Assembly: GCA_958426095.1 (NCBI GenBank)
Contig: CATZYB010000073.1
Span: 1 to 11,358 of the forward strand
Direction: 5' to 3'
Source: an uncultured Lachnospiraceae bacterium
GTDB taxonomy: Bacteria; Bacillota; Clostridia; Lachnospirales; Lachnospiraceae
Length of the DNA stretch: 11,358 nucleotides
Below, one piece after another: positions 1 through 3,909 of the stretch; position 1 is the first letter of the stretch, and the number at the start of each line of letters is the position of its first letter. The notes beneath the pieces were generated by a model. The model was not told the DNA's origin. It saw nothing but the letters and a program-made list of their open reading frames with translations, and did not search any database. The translations under genes and the position numbers were made by a program.

Positions 1-97
1 AGCCGCTTTTTTTTATTGTGCAAGGCTCCCCTTTTCAAATAGAAGGGGGTAGTGTAAAATAAATATAAAAATGATGGAATAGAACGGGAGCGATGAG
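1..97. other. Leading intergenic region
   Basis: The T-run at 7-14 just after GCCGC looks like the tail of an intrinsic terminator whose stem lies outside the window, so an upstream gene probably ends just before position 1. A short inverted repeat follows (CCCCTT at 29-34 with AAGGGG at 43-48), function unknown. The rest is the promoter and ribosome binding site region of the Nudix gene. Confidence 0.4.
32..60 (+). promoter_or_regulatory. Possible sigma-A promoter of the Nudix-HAD cluster
   Basis: TTTTCA at 32-37, a 17-nt spacer, and TAAAAT at 55-60 preceded directly by TG. The -35 matches the consensus at only four of six positions, so this is a weak call resting mainly on the correct spacing and position upstream of the gene. 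Confidence 0.35.
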
Positions 98-712
98 ATG
101 CTTGAAAAACTGCGGGGGCGCAAGCCGACGTTAATTGATATGGAAAGCTACCGGCGGTCGGCGGTAGTTATACCACTGATTGAAACAGAAAATGGCTATG
201 AAGTTCTTTTTGAAGTGCGAGCCATCGGTTTAAAGCACCAGCCGGGAGAGATCTGCTTCCCGGGCGGTGGCTGTGATAAGGGAGAAGCGCCGGAAGCGGC
301 GGCCCATCGGGAAATCTGTGAGGAATTATTACTTTCATCGGAACAGGTACAGCTTGAAGCGCCGATGGACATTTTTGTTTCTCCTTTTAATATGGTTATT
401 TATCCCTATTTGGGGACATTGAGAGGCTATGAAGGGACTTTCAGCAAGGACGAGGTTTTGGAAGTTTTTACGGTGCCATTACGGTTTTTTATGGAAAATG
501 AACCGAAAATCTACTATAATAAAATTTACACGGAGCCGCCGGAAAATTTCCCCTGGGACAAAGTTCAGGGGGGATACCGGTATCGATGGAATACGGGAAA
601 CTATCCGGTTATCTTTTATGAGTATGAAGGCCGGGTAATCTGGGGGATCACGGCACGGATTATGCGGAATACGGTACAGCTCATGCGGGCGGCCGGCTGG
701 AGGATGGAATGA
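98..712 (+). CDS. Nudix hydrolase, CoA pyrophosphatase type
   Basis: The 204-residue protein has a Nudix box at residues 57-79: G57, five residues, E63, seven residues, then REICEE at 71-76. This is the Mg-binding loop that hydrolyses nucleoside diphosphate-linked substrates. Just upstream, R41, H47, G50 and FPGG (54-57) match the extra signature of CoA pyrophosphatases (NudL/NUDT7 group), which cleave CoA to phosphopantetheine and 3',5'-ADP. The glycine near the end of the standard Nudix box is Leu78 here. The start is supported by GGGAG at 86-90, seven bases upstream. No signal peptide or membrane segment is visible, so it should be cytosolic. Its stop overlaps the next start (ATGA at 709-712), implying translational coupling. 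CoA as substrate is inferred from the signature; another dinucleotide is possible. Confidence 0.85.
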   Translation: MLEKLRGRKPTLIDMESYRRSAVVIPLIETENGYEVLFEVRAIGLKHQPGEICFPGGGCDKGEAPEAAAHREICEELLLSSEQVQLEAPMDIFVSPFNMVIYPYLGTLRGYEGTFSKDEVLEVFTVPLRFFMENEPKIYYNKIYTEPPENFPWDKVQGGYRYRWNTGNYPVIFYEYEGRVIWGITARIMRNTVQLMRAAGWRME

Positions 713-1125
713 AGATGAAAAAGATAAAGAAAAGTACGATTGTTGAAGCGCAGAAACGGAAAAAGAAGATTCTTGAATTTTATTATATGACACCGGAAAA
801 AACGAATGCCAAGGAACTGACAACACTTGTAACTTCAGTTGATGAAGAAAAAGTGGATGTCTGGCCGGAATTGAATTTGATGGAAGTGGTTCTGGACAGC
901 GATTCTCTCATTTTCCAGGATGGTCGGGAGTGCTTCGTTGATCCGCTGGATCTGGAGTTTATTGAAGAACGGAAGATTCAGTCGATTTATGTGGTCAGCT
1001 ATGAGGAGAGAGATTCCGAAAAGGCCCGTCGGGTGATCAAAGAAATTATGGAAGCCAAAGGCGGATTCTTGTGCAGCGATACGGAAGATTTTGAACCGAT
1101 GTTTACGGCGGACACGATTTTATAA
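709..1125 (+). CDS. Conserved-looking hypothetical protein, 138 residues
   Basis: I do not recognise this protein. It is hydrophilic and highly charged, with a lysine-rich N terminus (KMKKIKK), a middle with alternating hydrophobic strands (VDVWPELNLMEVVLD), a YVVSYEERD segment followed by a likely helix, and an acidic C terminus. No membrane segment, signal peptide, cysteine pair or catalytic motif is evident, so it is probably a small cytosolic alpha/beta protein. Its ATG overlaps the TGA of the Nudix gene, and GGAGG at 699-703 sits five bases before this start, which makes it a real coupled gene rather than a chance reading frame. It may share a function with the Nudix and HAD genes on either side, but the sequence does not say what. 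Confidence 0.75.
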   Translation: MKMKKIKKSTIVEAQKRKKKILEFYYMTPEKTNAKELTTLVTSVDEEKVDVWPELNLMEVVLDSDSLIFQDGRECFVDPLDLEFIEERKIQSIYVVSYEERDSEKARRVIKEIMEAKGGFLCSDTEDFEPMFTADTIL

Positions 1126-1153
1126 AAAAGGTGACTGTGGTGAGGACGATTTT

Positions 1154-1858
1154 ATGAGATATGATATTTTGCTCTGGGATGTTGACGGAACATTGATGGA
1201 TTTTAAGCGGGCAGAAGCCAAAGCTTTGAGCCAGAGCCTGGAGGAAGTCGGCGTGACACCGACGGAGAAGCTGCTGACTGAATATTCCCGTATCAATCTT
1301 TCCTATTGGAAACGCCTGGAAACCGGAGAATTGACAAAGGAAGAAGTTCTGCTTGGCCGCTTTGTTGAGTTCTTTGACGAAATGGGGATCGAAGTTGAGG
1401 CAGGGCCGTTTTTAATGCGTTATGAAGGCCATCTCGGACATACCTGGTTTATCCAGGACGACTCTCTGGAATTGTGTAAAAAGCTTAAGGCGGCAGGCGT
1501 TCGCCAGTATGTGGTGACCAATGGATGGGTAGACGTCCAGAAAACAAAACTGCAAGAGTCAGGCTTTGATGAAATTATGGATGGAAGCTTTATATCCGAT
1601 GAATTTGGTGTGCCGAAGCCTCAAAAAGAATTTTTTGAAGCCTGCTTTGAGCAGATTTTCGGAACGAAAACGCCGTCTTCGGAAGAACTTAGCCGAATGT
1701 TGATCATTGGAGATTCATTGACCAGCGATATGAAGGGCGGCGTCAATGCCGGAATTGACCGCTGCTGGTACAATATAGCCGGAGAGGCAAATGAAGATAA
1801 TGTTCCGGTGAACTACGAAATTAAAAATTTGTGGCAGATACGAGAAATATTGAGGTGA
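1154..1858 (+). CDS. HAD-superfamily hydrolase, YjjG/YfnB-type 5'-nucleotidase
   Basis: The 234-residue protein carries all HAD motifs. Motif I is DVDGT with nucleophile D9 and acid/base D11, motif II is TN at 122-123, motif III is the lysine of GVPKP (K155), and motif IV is GDSLTSD with D187 and D192. A helical cap lies between motif I and about residue 95. The spacing, the VTNG segment and the FISDEFGVPKP segment fit the YjjG/YfnB group, which dephosphorylates pyrimidine nucleotides, including non-canonical ones. I chose ATG 1154 over the in-frame upstream ATG at 1091 because GGTGAGGA at 1139-1146 is correctly spaced, motif I then begins at residue 9, and the longer form would run back into the preceding gene. 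Family is firm; substrate is inferred. Together with the Nudix gene it could be a nucleotide-sanitising cluster. Confidence 0.85.
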   Translation: MRYDILLWDVDGTLMDFKRAEAKALSQSLEEVGVTPTEKLLTEYSRINLSYWKRLETGELTKEEVLLGRFVEFFDEMGIEVEAGPFLMRYEGHLGHTWFIQDDSLELCKKLKAAGVRQYVVTNGWVDVQKTKLQESGFDEIMDGSFISDEFGVPKPQKEFFEACFEQIFGTKTPSSEELSRMLIIGDSLTSDMKGGVNAGIDRCWYNIAGEANEDNVPVNYEIKNLWQIREILR

Positions 1859-1874
1859 ATTGTCTGTAAAAAAG

Positions 1875-1927
1875 AACGCCTTCGAGCTGATCTATCAAAA
1901 ATGATATGGCTTGAAGGCGTTTTTGTT
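1875..1927. terminator. Bidirectional intrinsic terminator
   Basis: The arms are 1875-1888 and 1908-1921, pairing AACGCCTTC with GAAGGCGTT and continuing past one mismatch. A second small stem inside pairs TATCA with TGATA. TTTTGTTT follows on the plus strand, and an A-run at 1868-1873 gives a U-tract for minus-strand transcripts. It lies between two convergent genes and can end both. Confidence 0.85.
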
Positions 1928-1953
1928 TACTTGCATTTCAATTGGCCGAAAGT

Positions 1954-2817
1954 CTATATGCGGCTCCATCGGCCGGAAGCGCCGCATGGCAGAACCAGGC
2001 CATTGCTGGATACAGGCAGACCAACTTCATCGGAAATAACATGGCCGCCGAATTTTGGGAGCAGCTCTGCAGACAGCATATAGGTCAGCACGGCTGGCTG
2101 TAAACCTGTAGTATAGGAATTTACCAGGAAAAACAGCGGTTTGTTGCTGAGAAGTTTTGTGCATAATTGGATAAATGGGTGAATGCTTGTTTCGATTTTC
2201 CAGATTTCGCCCTTAGGACCCCGGCCATAGGATGGCGGATCCATAATGATAGCGTCATAGGTATTCCCGCGGCGGATTTCCCGTTCGACAAATTTCACAC
2301 AATCATCCACGATCCAGCGAATCGGTGCGTCGCCAAGGCCGCTGGATCGAGCGTTTTCTTTGGCCCACGCAACCATTCCTTTGGAAGCGTCCACGTGGGT
2401 GACGCTGGCCCCGGCCGTTGCTGCGGCACAGGTGGCGCCTCCGGTATAGGCGAAAAGATTCAATGCTTTAATCGGACGATGTGCTTCACGGATCAATGGG
2501 CCGAACCAGTCCCAGTTGGCCGCCTGCTCCGGAAATAATCCAGTATGCTTGAAACTGAACGGCTTTAAATTGAAGGTCAGATTTCCGTAGTGGATAGCCC
2601 ACTGTTCCGGCAGATCAAAAAATTCCCATTGCCCGCCGCCTTTGTTGCTGCGGTGGTAATGACCGTTCATTTTCTTCCAGCCCCGATGGGCTTTCGGCGT
2701 GTTCCATATAACCTGCGGGTCCGGACGGACAAGCAGATATTTTCCCCAGCGTTCCAGTTTTTCTCCGCCGGATGTATCGATAACTTCATAATCTTTCCAG
2801 TGATTGGCAATAAACAT
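1954..2817 (-). CDS. Class I SAM-dependent methyltransferase, RlmI-like group
   Basis: A 287-residue protein with a Rossmann methyltransferase fold in its C-terminal half. Motif I is LNLFAYTGGAT (119-129), which binds SAM. The acidic residue at the end of strand 2 is D143 in HVDAS. Motif IV is DPPSYGRG (193-200). The DPP motif and the KHTGLFPEQAANW segment (90-102) place it with the COG1092-type RNA methyltransferases that include 23S rRNA m5C enzymes. It lacks an obvious N-terminal PUA domain and is shorter than E. coli RlmI (about 396 residues), so an rRNA target is only inferred. I chose the ATG at 2817 because AGAGGTG lies four bases upstream on the minus strand and the longer in-frame start would precede the predicted promoter. 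It is monocistronic. Confidence 0.85.
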   Translation of the reverse strand: MFIANHWKDYEVIDTSGGEKLERWGKYLLVRPDPQVIWNTPKAHRGWKKMNGHYHRSNKGGGQWEFFDLPEQWAIHYGNLTFNLKPFSFKHTGLFPEQAANWDWFGPLIREAHRPIKALNLFAYTGGATCAAATAGASVTHVDASKGMVAWAKENARSSGLGDAPIRWIVDDCVKFVEREIRRGNTYDAIIMDPPSYGRGPKGEIWKIETSIHPFIQLCTKLLSNKPLFFLVNSYTTGLQPAVLTYMLSAELLPKFGGHVISDEVGLPVSSNGLVLPCGASGRWSRI

Positions 2818-2849
2818 AAGGCACCTCTTTGTGTTTTTTCTATTTATAT

Positions 2850-2878
2850 ATAATACATGAGCTGTTTCAGTTTGTCCA
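2850..2878 (-). promoter_or_regulatory. Sigma-A promoter of the methyltransferase gene
   Basis: On the minus strand, TGGACA (complement of 2873-2878), a 17-nt spacer and TATTAT (complement of 2850-2855), with TG directly before the -10. Each box matches consensus at five of six positions. Transcription would start near 2843, about 25 nt before the start codon. Confidence 0.7.
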
Positions 2879-2965
2879 TCCCGTGACTTGTTGGAATTCA
2901 ATATTCGTGGAAATAATAAATATAGAAGTGTTCGACAGGAAATGACAAATTTCTGGATAGGTCTA

Positions 2966-2974
2966 TGCTATAAT
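2966..2974 (+). promoter_or_regulatory. Module 1 toxin promoter, extended -10
   Basis: TGCTATAAT is a perfect TGn-TATAAT extended -10. No good -35 exists at 17 nt, although ATGACA lies 21 nt upstream of the hexamer. An A/T-rich block at 2911-2925 could act as an UP element. The expected start of transcription is near 2981. The equivalent elements in modules 2 and 3 read TATACT. Confidence 0.75.
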
Positions 2975-2980
2975 GACTTT

Positions 2981-3005
2981 GTTGTCATCCTCTGAATCCG
3001 GCAAC
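2981..3005 (+). other. 5' stem-loop in module 1 toxin leader
   Basis: GTTGTC at 2981-2986 pairs with GGCAAC at 3000-3005 (six pairs, one G-U) around a 13-nt loop, right at the predicted 5' end of the transcript. The loop contains CCTC, complementary to GAGG of the ribosome binding site. Module 3 has the same sequence. A 5' stem-loop of this kind stabilises and down-tunes fst mRNA in pAD1; a similar role here is inference. Confidence 0.5.
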
Positions 3006-3014
3006 GGAAAGGAG

Positions 3015-3046
3015 GTGTGGATATGGTAGAAACGGCTATTTCGTTT
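3015..3046 (+). repeat. Module 1 sense direct repeats DRa and DRb
   Basis: DRa (3015-3026, GTGTGGATATGG) spans the end of the ribosome binding site and the start codon. DRb (3032-3046, ACGGCTATTTCGTTT) covers codons 4-8. They recur after the terminator with 11 of 12 and 14 of 15 identities, so the convergent RNA would be complementary to the initiation region. Confidence 0.85.
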
Positions 3047-3115
3047 CTGATGGCCGTCATGGGTGATGTGGTGGGACACTATATCATCAAATGGCTAGAC
3101 GGTGATAAACGATGA
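3023..3115 (+). CDS. Small hydrophobic peptide, Fst-like type I toxin candidate (module 1)
   Basis: A 30-codon ORF beginning MVETAISFLMAVMG and ending HYIIKWLDGDKR. It has one hydrophobic segment (about residues 5-22), then a lysine, Trp24-Leu25-Asp26 and a short charged tail. This is the layout of Fst/Ldr-superfamily membrane toxins: about 30 residues, a single membrane helix, a W near the interface and a charged C terminus. The conserved proline of classical Fst is absent. GGAGGTG at 3011-3017 lies five bases before ATG and is very strong. The start region is duplicated downstream as an antisense target. Compared with module 3, an indel after GGTGA changes the tail from acidic to KR and ends the ORF earlier. 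Toxicity is inferred from architecture. A benign signalling or membrane peptide is the alternative. Confidence 0.75.
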   Translation: MVETAISFLMAVMGDVVGHYIIKWLDGDKR

Positions 3116-3129
3116 CAATTGGCCAAAAG

Positions 3130-3160
3130 AAAACCCCGGAGATAGCAGCTCCGGGGTTTT
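3130..3160. terminator. Module 1 bidirectional terminator
   Basis: AAAACCCCGGAG (3130-3141) pairs perfectly with CTCCGGGGTTTT (3149-3160) around a seven-base loop. TTTTC follows on the plus strand, and the minus strand reads TTTTCTTTT after the stem. It can stop both the toxin mRNA and the convergent RNA, as in the par locus. Confidence 0.9.
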
Positions 3161-3166
3161 CACTTT

Positions 3167-3194
3167 GTGTCGATATGGCACGGTTATTTCGTTT
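3167..3194 (+). repeat. Module 1 downstream direct repeats DRa' and DRb'
   Basis: DRa' (3167-3178, GTGTCGATATGG) and DRb' (3180-3194, ACGGTTATTTCGTTT) repeat the start region of the module 1 ORF. They are separated by one base here against five in the sense copy. When transcribed from the minus strand they become the recognition part of the antisense RNA. Confidence 0.85.
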
Positions 3195-3203
3195 ATCGAT
3201 GAC

Positions 3204-3232
3204 ATTATATCATATGCAAAATTGAATTGCAA
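3204..3232 (-). promoter_or_regulatory. Module 1 convergent antisense promoter
   Basis: On the minus strand, TTGCAA (complement of 3227-3232), a 17-nt spacer ending in TGA, and TATAAT (complement of 3204-3209): a perfect -10 with an extended TGn. It points back into the toxin gene and is fully conserved in the other two modules. Confidence 0.8.
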
Positions 3233-3296
3233 TATTCGCAGAAATAATAAATATAGAAGTGTTCGACAGGAAACGACAAATTTCTGGATAGGTCTA

Positions 3297-3305
3297 TGAT
3301 ATACT
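3297..3305 (+). promoter_or_regulatory. Module 2 promoter, extended -10
   Basis: TGATATACT, equivalent to 2966-2974 of module 1. It is retained, but because of the 57-nt deletion the transcript would begin (near 3312) almost directly in the remaining ORF, without leader, ribosome binding site or AUG. Confidence 0.6.
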
Positions 3306-3307
3306 GA

Positions 3308-3318
3308 TATTGTTTCAT
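3308..3318 (+). repeat. Module 2 sense DRb remnant
   Basis: TATTGTTTCAT, identical to 3455-3465 after the module 2 terminator and unlike the DRb of modules 1 and 3. The DRa partner that should lie upstream has been deleted. Confidence 0.8.
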
Positions 3319-3395
3319 TTTTGATCACTATCGTGGGTGGTGTCGTGTGCCACTACATCATCAAATGGCTAGATGGTGACAATGATGACAATTAG
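3315..3395 (+). pseudogene. Decayed toxin ORF of module 2
   Basis: In frame from 3315 the sequence reads SFLITIVGGVVCHYIIKWLD, then a GDNDDN tail and TAG at 3393-3395. This corresponds to residues 7-32 of the module 3 peptide. A TGA at 3297-3299 closes the frame upstream, no ATG precedes the match, and no Shine-Dalgarno is present. Aligned to module 1, exactly 57 nt are missing between TTTG and TTTC, covering the 5' stem-loop, ribosome binding site, start codon and codons 1-5. TTG at 3321 has no ribosome binding site. The retained residues are intact with no internal stop, which suggests the loss is recent. Confidence 0.85.
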
Positions 3396-3402
3396 CCAAA
3401 AG

Positions 3403-3433
3403 AAAACCCCGGAGATAGCCGCTCCGGGGTTTT
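3403..3433. terminator. Module 2 bidirectional terminator
   Basis: AAAACCCCGGAG (3403-3414) pairs with CTCCGGGGTTTT (3422-3433) around ATAGCCG. The stem is identical to module 1, and two loop bases differ. Confidence 0.9.
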
Positions 3434-3439
3434 CACTTT

Positions 3440-3465
3440 GTGTCTGTATGGCACTATTGTTTCAT
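3440..3465 (+). repeat. Module 2 downstream direct repeats DRa' and DRb'
   Basis: DRa' (3440-3451, GTGTCTGTATGG) has the form of the other DRa copies, in which ATG is the toxin start. It therefore records what the lost start region probably looked like. DRb' (3455-3465) matches the sense remnant at 11 of 11 bases. Confidence 0.75.
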
Positions 3466-3477
3466 GTGTTTGATGAC

Positions 3478-3506
3478 ATTATATCATATGCAAAATTGAA
3501 TTGCAA
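3478..3506 (-). promoter_or_regulatory. Module 2 convergent antisense promoter
   Basis: Minus-strand TTGCAA (complement of 3501-3506), 17-nt spacer, and TATAAT (complement of 3478-3483) with extended TGA. It is unchanged from module 1 despite the dead toxin ORF. Confidence 0.8.
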
Positions 3507-3570
3507 TATTCGCAGAAATAATAAATATAGAAGTGTTCGACAAAAAATGACAAATTTCTGGATAGGTCTA

Positions 3571-3579
3571 TGCTATACT
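3571..3579 (+). promoter_or_regulatory. Module 3 toxin promoter, extended -10
   Basis: TGCTATACT, aligned with TGCTATAAT of module 1 and preceded by the same conserved upstream block. Transcription is expected from about 3586, giving a leader of about 42 nt with the same 5' stem-loop. Confidence 0.7.
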
Positions 3580-3619
3580 GACCTTGTTGTCATCCTCTGA
3601 ATCCGGCAACGGAAGGGAG

Positions 3620-3648
3620 GTGTCCTTATGTTTGAAGCGATAGGCTCG
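3620..3648 (+). repeat. Module 3 sense direct repeats DRa and DRb
   Basis: DRa (3620-3630, GTGTCCTTATG) includes the start codon. DRb (3638-3648, CGATAGGCTCG) covers codons 4-7. The downstream copies match at 10 of 11 and 11 of 11 bases. DRb shares no evident similarity with DRb of modules 1 or 2. Confidence 0.85.
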
Positions 3649-3726
3649 ATTTTAGTCACTGTCATAGGTGGTATAGTGTGTCACTATATCATCAAATGGC
3701 TAGACGGTGACGATGATGACAATTAG
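3628..3726 (+). CDS. Small hydrophobic peptide, Fst-like type I toxin candidate (module 3)
   Basis: A 32-codon ORF beginning MFEAIGSILVTVIGG, continuing HYIIKWLDG and ending DDDDN. Residues 4-22 form one hydrophobic segment, followed by Lys23-Trp24-Leu25-Asp26 and a strongly acidic tail, reminiscent of the LDEEDD tail of pAD1 Fst. No proline is present. GGGAGGTG at 3615-3622 lies five bases before ATG. W24, L25 and D26 align with module 1 without gaps, while the first 17 residues differ at most positions. Divergence in the repeat-covered start region alongside a constant HYIIKWLDG core is what is expected if antisense specificity has diversified. A membrane-acting type I toxin is the best guess from architecture; function is not demonstrated. 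Confidence 0.8.
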   Translation: MFEAIGSILVTVIGGIVCHYIIKWLDGDDDDN

Positions 3727-3732
3727 CCAAAA

Positions 3733-3767
3733 GAAGCCCCTGGAGACCTCCACTCTCCAGGGGCTTC
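3733..3767. terminator. Module 3 bidirectional terminator
   Basis: GAAGCCCCTGGAGA (3733-3746) pairs perfectly over 14 bp with TCTCCAGGGGCTTC (3754-3767). Relative to modules 1 and 2 both arms changed together, which preserves pairing. The plus-strand U-tract is poor (GCTTTG), while the minus strand reads CTTCTTTT. Confidence 0.85.
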
Positions 3768-3772
3768 GCTTT

Positions 3773-3797
3773 GTGTCCATATGATACGATAGGCTCG
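3773..3797 (+). repeat. Module 3 downstream direct repeats DRa' and DRb'
   Basis: DRa' (3773-3783, GTGTCCATATG) and DRb' (3787-3797, CGATAGGCTCG) repeat the module 3 ORF start region. They are three bases apart here against seven in the sense copy, the same four-base shortening seen in module 1. Confidence 0.85.
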
Positions 3798-3810
3798 TTC
3801 ATTTGATGAC

Positions 3811-3839
3811 ATTATATCATATGCAAAGTTGAATTGCAA
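3811..3839 (-). promoter_or_regulatory. Module 3 convergent antisense promoter
   Basis: Minus-strand TTGCAA (complement of 3834-3839), 17-nt spacer, and TATAAT (complement of 3811-3816) with extended TGA. One base in the spacer differs from modules 1 and 2. Confidence 0.8.
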
Positions 3840-3851
3840 TATTCGTTTGGG

Positions 3852-3880
3852 TGGATATTTTTTGGTATATATTTTATAAT
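3852..3880 (+). promoter_or_regulatory. Sigma-A promoter of the sigma-54 activator gene
   Basis: TGGATA (3852-3857), a 17-nt spacer and a perfect TATAAT (3875-3880). It starts just after the end of the repeat array. Transcription near 3887 would leave a leader of about 23 nt. Confidence 0.6.
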
Positions 3881-3909
3881 GAAATGAGGATATATAGGGG
3901 GAAGATGCG

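Larger units (their letters stand above)
3123..3197 (-). ncRNA. Module 1 antisense RNA, predicted antitoxin
   Basis: Predicted transcript of about 75 nt from the promoter at 3204-3232 to the shared terminator. Its 5' part is the complement of DRb' then DRa', so it can pair with the toxin mRNA across the ribosome binding site, ATG and early codons. Its 3' part is the complement of the toxin terminator. In pAD1 par, RNA II (about 65 nt) has the same order of elements and blocks fst translation. The ends are estimates from promoter spacing. Confidence 0.65.
3396..3471 (-). ncRNA. Module 2 orphan antisense RNA
   Basis: Predicted ~76-nt RNA from the intact minus-strand promoter at 3478-3506 to the shared terminator. 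It contains the complements of DRb' and DRa', but only DRb still has a target beside it. If made, it has no functional local toxin to silence. Confidence 0.6.
3727..3804 (-). ncRNA. Module 3 antisense RNA, predicted antitoxin
   Basis: Predicted ~78-nt RNA from the promoter at 3811-3839 to the shared terminator. Its 5' half carries the complements of CGATAGGCTCG and GTGTCCATATG, so it should pair with the module 3 toxin mRNA start region and not with that of module 1. The ends are estimates. Confidence 0.65.
2896..3846. repeat. Tandem array of three par/Fst-like modules
   Basis: Three direct copies of one module. The shared AAATAATAAATATAG block begins at 2911, 3242 and 3516, and the equivalent end point of unit 3 is near 3849, giving periods of 331, 274 and 333 bp. 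Nearly every segment is conserved: a ~70-bp upstream region, an extended -10, the leader and ribosome binding site (units 1 and 3), the 3' half of a small ORF ending in HYIIKWLDG, a terminator hairpin, and a minus-strand promoter. The main variable blocks are the start of the ORF and a matching stretch after the terminator. No transposase gene or terminal inverted repeat is visible. Confidence 0.9.

Noticed and set aside
1091..1153. Upstream 21-codon extension of the HAD protein
   Set aside because: It overlaps the preceding gene in another frame, lacks a ribosome binding site, and would push the N-terminal DVDGT motif away from its usual position.
2167..2538. Plus-strand frame opposite the methyltransferase gene
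   Set aside because: It is the antisense of strongly conserved methyltransferase motifs, has no ribosome binding site, and its translation looks like no protein family.
3095..3328. Reading frames of 65-77 codons across the repeat modules on both strands
   Set aside because: They run through terminator hairpins and antisense promoters, have no properly placed ribosome binding site, and use frames that do not match the conserved HYIIKWLDG frame.
3478..3506. The minus-strand TTGCAA/TATAAT elements as chance A/T-rich matches
   Set aside because: All three copies keep both hexamers, the 17-nt spacing and the extended TGn, and each sits at the same distance from the repeats and terminator, so chance is unlikely.
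3373..3600. 75-codon plus-strand frame starting in module 2
   Set aside because: It reads out of the module 2 remnant in another frame, across the terminator and into the next module's promoter. The conserved small ORF frame ends at 3395.
2896..3846. CRISPR array or insertion-sequence family as an explanation of the three repeats
   Set aside because: The units are ~330 bp and contain promoters, an ORF and terminators, not short repeats with unique spacers. No transposase, terminal inverted repeats or target duplications are visible.
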